Made by a program: the position numbers and the translations under genes
Source: Phascolomyces articulosus
Taxonomy: Eukaryota > Mucoromycota > Mucoromycetes > Mucorales > Lichtheimiaceae
Reading direction: 5' to 3'
Length of the DNA: 64,000 nt
Assembly (NCBI GenBank): GCA_025677815.1
Contig: JAIXMP010000001.1
Location: forward strand, 1 to 64,000
Notes under the pieces: model-generated
Told to the model about the DNA's origin: nothing
The model's input: the letters and a program-made list of their open reading frames with translations, nothing else
Database searches by the model: none
Shown here: positions 58,702 through 64,000 of the stretch, piece by piece
Position numbering within the stretch: the first letter of the stretch is position 1
How the letters are laid out: each line of letters begins with the position of its first letter

Positions 58702-61660
58702 ATGTCAAGCACAGCACGAGATAGTTATAATGTTCGTATTTTAGGTCAACCTCTTTTTGATAAAGTTGCCAACAGTTGTGTTTTAATGGTGGGCGCCGGT
58801 GGCATTGGTTGCGAACTGTTAAAAAATCTTGTATTATCAGGATTCAAAAACATTGAAGTCGTACGTTATATTCTTTTTTTTTTTATTACTTTGACATGTC
58901 AAAACACGAGGGACCATTCTTTTTGTCTCTCTATCCTCTTTATCTTGTAGTCACTTAACTAAATACAAAACCGTCTTACCTTTTTTTTTGAACAAAATAT
59001 TACAGATTGATTTAGACACGATTGATATTTCCAACTTGAATCGACAGTTTTTATTCCAAAAACAACACGTGAAAAAATCGAAAGCTCATGTACGTTTTTT
59101 TTTTTTTTTTTTTCATACTTTTTTTTTAAAAAAAACAATGACGAATATATATGAATTATAAAAGGTGGCTGTCTCTGTTGTTGCCTAATATAAATATGAC
59201 CATCTATGCACGTTTTTTTAGGTCGCAAAAGAGTCCGCACTGAAATTTAATCCAAATGCCCAGATCATATCGCATCAAGCTAATATTAAAGATTCAGAAT
59301 TCGACGTTTCTTGGTTTTCGCGTTTCACAGTTGTATTTAATGCATTGGATAATTTAGGTATATATAGAGAAAGGGAATAATAGGAAGAGAAGAATTATTT
59401 ATGTAATCATGCAAATCATAATACTTGTTTTGCTAAGTTTCAGAAAAAATATATATTTTGTATTTGCAATAGAGGCTCGTCGCCATGTCAACCAAATGTG
59501 TTTGGCTGCTAATGTACCTTTGGTTGAATCAGGAACAACAGGTTACCTGGGTCAAGCTTATGTTATTAAAAAGGTAAAGATTTTTTTTTCAGGAACCAAA
59601 TTTATGTAAGTTACAGCTGGTTCATTTATGTGTGCTTGCCGAATATAAAATAGGATGTCACCGAATGCTTTGATTGTGAACCCAAACCAACACCTACCAC
59701 ATTTCCTGTTTGTACCATTCGAAGTACACCTAGCGCACCTATTCATTGTATTGTTTGGGCAAAAAGTTATTTATTCAGGTAAGGAGAGTCATCATGCTGA
59801 GTAAACTCCTCAAAGGAATGGAAAATGTAATCCTCTTTTACGTTTATCATAGCCAATTGTTTGGTAACTCTGAAGAAGAAGAAGAGGATCTACAATTAAA
59901 GGATTCAGATAAAGAAAATGGTAAGTATCGAATTAGGTATATAGACAAGAGGAAAAGGGTTGTTGTTTGGGGACCATTCACTCAATTTTCTATTTTTATG
60001 TAGCTCAAGAACTTGAAGCATTAGCACGAGAAACTCAAGAACTGAAGCAAATCAAAGATGTCATGGGAACCGATGCTTATGCTAAAAAAGTATTTGACAA
60101 GGTTTTTACATCCGATATTGAACGATTGTTAACCATGAAAGATATGTGGCAAAGCCGAGAAAAACCTGTTGCTTTATCTTTTGATACCATTGAAAATGAA
60201 CAAATATCCAGTAATGGTTCCACAACACAAAATGGATTAAAAGATCAACGTGTATGGAGTGTCAAGGAATGTCTTGATATGTTTAAGGATAGGTAATACT
60301 GTGAATAGATTAGCTGGGTGCTTTTTTATATAGGTATAAAAAATATTGGAAAATGATCACTGATGGTTTGTCATTGATCTATGTATATATAGTGTGGAGA
60401 GATTATCCAAGCGATTAATGGAACTCAAGGAAAAAAACAATGATTCAATTTTATCGTTTGATAAAGATGACGATGATGCATTGGATTTTGTTACTGCTAC
60501 AGCCAATCTTCGAGCACATATATTCCATATCCCAGAAAAGAGTCGATTCGAAGTGAAATGTAAGTATTACTCATCAAAAACCAGGATTGGATGGATGAAA
60601 AAAAAAAAAAAACTAATCATGTTCATCTTTTTATATATAATGTATATCAACAGCCATGGCAGGCAACATTATTCCTGCTATTGCAACAACCAATGCTATT
60701 ATTGCCGGTATTGCTGTCATGAAAGGATTTGCAGTACTTCGTGGTCAAATCGATACTATTAAACGTGTACGTACTTTTGGTTGTTTATGGAATTATGTAA
60801 TTGGATGAGGGGAAAAATTGAGATCCATCATGTCTTAACAAATCCTCAAAAAAAATGACATCTATAGACTTACTTGACAACCGTGGGACGACAACGACCT
60901 ATACTCATGTTGGAGGACCCAGCCAAACCTAATTCAGAGTGTAAAGTATGTCAAACAGTGAGTGCCATTGTCAATGTCGATTTTAAACGAGCCAAATTAA
61001 ATGATCTTCTGGAAACTGCTATTGTGAAAGGAGCTGAACTTGATGCAGAAGAAGTCACTATTATGGATGGTAGCAAGTAAGGATTTATTTATAATATGTA
61101 TATGTGATATATTTACAAACAGCGTTCAGGTTTACCTAACTTTATTATTTGCAGGATTGTTTACGATGTCGATCTGGATGATAATTTACAAACGTTATTG
61201 ACTGATTTGGGTATACAAGCTGGTAAAATTCTTCGGGTAGCCTCGGATGATGGCGATGAAATTGATTTGGTGCTGCAGGGGCTGTATGTATATTTTATCA
61301 TTTTTCTATATATCATCACAAAATTTCATTGTCTTTTTTCACTTTCTCTATATTGTATATCAAATAGCAGCCAAAAAAAAAAGATCAATATCACTCAACT
61401 CAAAGACATCATGTAATGACTTTTTTTTTCGTAATTGAAACTATAGGTCCAATGCTGAGCCTGTGGTTCAACTTATTGGAGGACTCATCCAAAAGAGGGA
61501 AAAGAAGGTTGCACCATCTTCGGGATTGGGTGAAAAACGTCCGTTACCAGAAGATGAAGATGTAGCCATGGTTGAAGCAAGTAGTAGTTCAAGTAAACAA
61601 CGCAGGTTAGACCAAGATGTTGTAGTGCTTGATGACGATGATACAATTCTACTTGATTAA
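58702..61660 (+). CDS. UBA2: SUMO-activating enzyme subunit 2 (Uba2/SAE2), 13 exons, about 612 aa
   Basis: Exons: 58702-58860, 59006-59089, 59222-59357, 59473-59573, 59654-59778, 59853-59920, 60004-60292, 60393-60559, 60654-60766, 60868-61076, 61155-61283, 61368-61412, 61447-61660 (613 codons). The N-terminus has the adenylation-site loop [14 protein letters not shown] (residues 30-43), then [17 protein letters not shown]. The catalytic cysteine is C180 in [11 protein letters not shown]. Zinc ligands are the C165/C168 pair and the later CKVC pair. [15 protein letters not shown] and a C-terminal ubiquitin-like domain follow. It ends in an acidic tail rich in DDDD with a SUMO-interacting-like VVVLDDDD. 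Partner is Aos1; it charges SUMO for Ubc9. The 45-nt exon at 61368-61412 is optional, since skipping it also preserves frame. Confidence 0.96.
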
Positions 61661-62023
61661 TATCATTTATAATCATAATACCAAAAAAAACCTCCTCCAT
61701 CACCAATGCCGCCTCTTTTTTTTTATTATATCACTTATACCGTGGACACGTGCATAACAACAAAAAAAACATGTTATGCTAAATGTACCATGAGAAATTG
61801 ACTACATTATATATAACTCACACACACATACCATCATCCCACTCACTCCATTTACTTCTCTCACACGTACATACTTATAACTCTAACTCACACGCATATT
61901 TTTTTTCTTTACTTATTGCTCAACAAAAAAAAAAACTTTGCTTTTCTTTTTTCTTTTCTTTTCCTCCATCACATTTTTTTCATTATTTTTTACAACTTCT
62001 TTTACTATATAAAATAAACAAGG
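61661..62023. other. Short intergenic with pyrimidine-rich leader
   Basis: 3' flank of UBA2, then a CT/CA-rich leader (61800-62020) before the next gene. No other feature seen. Confidence 0.45.
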
Positions 62024-63243
62024 ATGATTGGTATTCAACATAATAAACGTATACGTGATGATGAAGAAGATTATCAATCAACGACAAGCACTTCTTTTCA
62101 ACAATTAAAACGACGATCGACTGATTATACAGCATCCATGACAATACCTTCAAAACCTTTCGTACATGATTTTACATTAAAAGCATATACTCAGCACCAC
62201 GGCATTGTAGACTTGCAGCTATCCAAAGTCTTAGCAGAGTTTCAATGTGCCGTATTATTTTGTTATGCACATGACTTGTGAGTTTTCTCTTTTCCTTCTC
62301 TCTCTTTATTATGATTCAACAACATGACAGTTTATATTATAATAACGCGTTTTTTTGTTTATTGACAAATATATAAAGTACCCCACAAGCTGAACATGAT
62401 CTGCGATCGATCGAGTAAGAGATTATTTTTTAAAGATTGACATGATTGATCACGATTTCAAAATATATAAAACTAAACTGTGATTGTTGTTGGCTTACTC
62501 TGTGTATAAAATAGAGATTATGCACAAATTTTAATGAAAACACACCATGCGGCACCACTGGCCTTGTCAACCGATCATCCCCAGGTTCATCAAGCTTTTG
62601 CTAGTTTCCCAAACGGGTTAAAATTCAAACCAAGCTATCCCATGGGTAAAAAATAATAATACTCTCACTTGTACACTAAATTAAATTCATGTGTAATGAA
62701 AGGATTGCTTATGAATATTAAATTTTATTAGTTTCGGATCATGTACGCTTAATTACCAACCACTTGGGAATACTTGATCAGGAACAAGGATGTTCTAAGC
62801 GGTAAATATGATTCTTTTGTTTATTCTTTACTCTGTGATGATATGCTAATAATATCTTCTGTTACTACTACTACCAGTGCTATTCTTATTATTGATTCTA
62901 TGCGAAACGTATTTGACGCCATTTATTTACAAGATAATCAACCGTTCCCAATGACAACAGTCATGAGCAAAGTACAGTCATGTTTTTTTATTGATGTTAC
63001 CCCACAAAAAATTGTTCTTACTATGGGAAAAAGCAAAGTTATAAATAACTTTATAACTTACTCACTTTCTAAATGATGTTTATAGGTTGTTTCTTGTTGT
63101 AATCATAATAATAATAGTACTAGTTCTCATTTGAAGATTCATTTATAGTTGTTTATATATATATATATATCTACCTCTGTTTTATAAATCCTTCATTTTT
63201 GCATTATTTTTAGATGCATGTCCATTTTATCCAGGTGCTCTAG
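62024..63243 (+). CDS. Peroxiredoxin-like (BCP/PrxQ fold) protein lacking the peroxidatic cysteine, 6 exons
   Basis: Exons 62024-62277, 62379-62414, 62515-62645, 62732-62801, 62878-62971 and 63214-63243 sum to 205 codons in phase. The last junction is the least certain: without it the frame reads on to TAA at 63074-63076. After a basic N-terminal ~45 residues comes FVHDFTLKAYTQHHGIVDLQ, the strand CAVLFCYAHDFTPQAEHDL, ALSTDHPQVHQAF, SYPMVSDHVRLITNHLGIL and RAILIIDSMRNVFDAIYL. This is the thioredoxin-fold order of AhpC/TSA peroxiredoxins. The active-site T-P-x-C reads T-P-Q-A (A89), so the peroxidatic Cys is replaced. The basic N-terminus with KRIRDDEE and LKRRS suggests a nuclear location, as for yeast Dot5. 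Likely a non-catalytic or differently acting member. Confidence 0.72.
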
Positions 63244-63707
63244 GGTTGCTGTACAACCTTTCACATATTATGCAACGTTGTACCACATTCCCTCGTTTCC
63301 ATCCACTCGTATATATCTTACTTTTCCCATTTCACGTAGTAGGCGTTACTATTTTACCCAACACATTATTAGAAATGAAAGATATCCATTGTTAAAGCAA
63401 AAAGAGAGAATGATATAAATTTTTATTGTTGAAATGATCATCATTATAAAGCAAAAAGAAATAAGACAAACAAAAAAGAAAAGAACGAAAGGAATGAGAA
63501 TTTACAAGTTCAGTGCCACTAAAAAGGAAAAGGGAATATAGAAAAATGATGGATCCTGCTTTTTTTGAATATATATATTTTTTTTTGTGTATGTAATTGT
63601 GAAATGAAAGGAAAAAATAAAGCAAAAGTAGGATATGAAGAATTGAAATATGAATGATGTTTTTTTAAAAAAAAATTATAATAAAAAAACAGTAAAAAAA
63701 CTTATTC
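63244..63707. other. Convergent 3' intergenic region
   Basis: Between the peroxiredoxin-like gene and the minus-strand Ala-rich gene. Contains A-rich stretches, probably both 3' UTRs; no gene seen. Confidence 0.4.
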
Positions 63708-64000
63708 TTAGTTCTTCCAACCATAACCTTTGTATTCCTCTTCAACATAGTCATCATCGGACCAGTATTCTTCATATTGATCATCCATAAAGTAACTATC
63801 ATCACCAATCAAGATATCTTCTTCCACAATCACAACGGGAATACCAGAAGCTTTGGCAGCAGCGGATGCAGAAGCAAATGCAGCAGAGGCAGAAGCTGAA
63901 GCAGCCTTATAAGCAACCATGGAGGAGGGAGCAGCTGAAGCGGATACAGATGCTGAAGCAGCTCTGAACATGGCAGATCCGGAGGCTTCAGCGGCTTTGT
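63708..64000 (-). CDS. Ala/Ser-rich low-complexity protein, C-terminal part (runs off window)
   Basis: Minus-strand frame open from the window edge (64000) to TAA at 63708-63710; the start lies outside. The visible 97 residues are two blocks. The first has about 60 residues of imperfect Ala-Ser-Val repeats (AAEASGSAMFRAASASVSAS, ASASASAAFASASAAAKA). The second is an acidic, Tyr-rich tail with VVIVEEDILIGDD and YEEYWSDDDYVEEEY, ending GYGWKN. There is no recognised family. The composition recalls structural or phase-separating proteins, but that is only an impression. Continuation upstream should settle whether the Ala-Ser repeat extends. Confidence 0.75.
   Translation of the reverse strand, partial: KAAEASGSAMFRAASASVSASAAPSSMVAYKAASASASAAFASASAAAKASGIPVVIVEEDILIGDDSYFMDDQYEEYWSDDDYVEEEYKGYGWKN

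Overview
The window looks like nuclear DNA of a filamentous fungus, most likely an early-diverging one (Mucoromycota, Mucorales-like). The DNA is AT-rich. Genes are dense and carry many short GT..AG introns of roughly 45-200 bp. 5' leaders are pyrimidine-rich, and codons are AT-ending. The gene content (TPR/F-box/LRR protein, Sel1-repeat protein, HET-like protein, CCHC mini-protein, a recombinase-like transposon protein) fits that group. This placement is by eye and was not tested by any search.

Layout. Left part (0.6-22 kb) holds housekeeping genes: TMA7 (4 exons, minus), an AVL9-type secretory protein (15 exons), a TPR-F-box-LRR protein with the Pof3/Dia2 domain order, the condensin subunit SMC2 (17 exons), a membrane RING-H2 E3 ligase (minus), intronless MRE11, and a Kre6/Skn1-like N-terminal tail protein without a catalytic domain. 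The middle (22-49 kb) is gene-poor. It contains a nuclear-looking basic/coiled-coil protein, a 41-residue zinc-knuckle protein, a C1orf74/DUF4504-like protein, a large Sel1-repeat protein and an unknown membrane protein. It also contains decayed genes: a GGPP-synthase C-terminal fragment, an F-box/LRR gene with internal TGAs, and a HET-domain gene broken by one TGA. The right part (49-64 kb) has a decayed non-LTR retrotransposon abutting a 3.8-kb terminal-inverted-repeat element, then a dienelactone hydrolase, the SUMO E1 subunit UBA2, a peroxiredoxin-like protein lacking the expected peroxidatic cysteine, and the end of an Ala/Ser-rich protein.

Most interesting object: the element at 50851-54641. 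It has about 530-bp inverted repeats that differ at only three places I could see. It carries inverted arrays of a CACCGGTG-containing subterminal repeat, with about 7 canonical copies on the right and fewer on the left. It has a 5-exon gene whose C-terminal half resembles a serine-recombinase fold (an A-R-K-S motif; the canonical D-R-x-x-R arginines appear replaced). A convergent second gene encodes only the N-terminal domain of the same protein. That looks like a recently mobile, poorly described eukaryotic transposon with a possible built-in truncated regulator.

Functional links: SMC2, MRE11 and the Pof3/Dia2-like F-box gene are all genome-maintenance candidates, and each has an ACGCGT (MluI cell-cycle box) within about 150 bp upstream of its start, which suggests shared G1/S control. 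Exon boundaries were derived by hand from splice-site phase and conserved protein sequence. They are internally frame-consistent but not transcript-verified.
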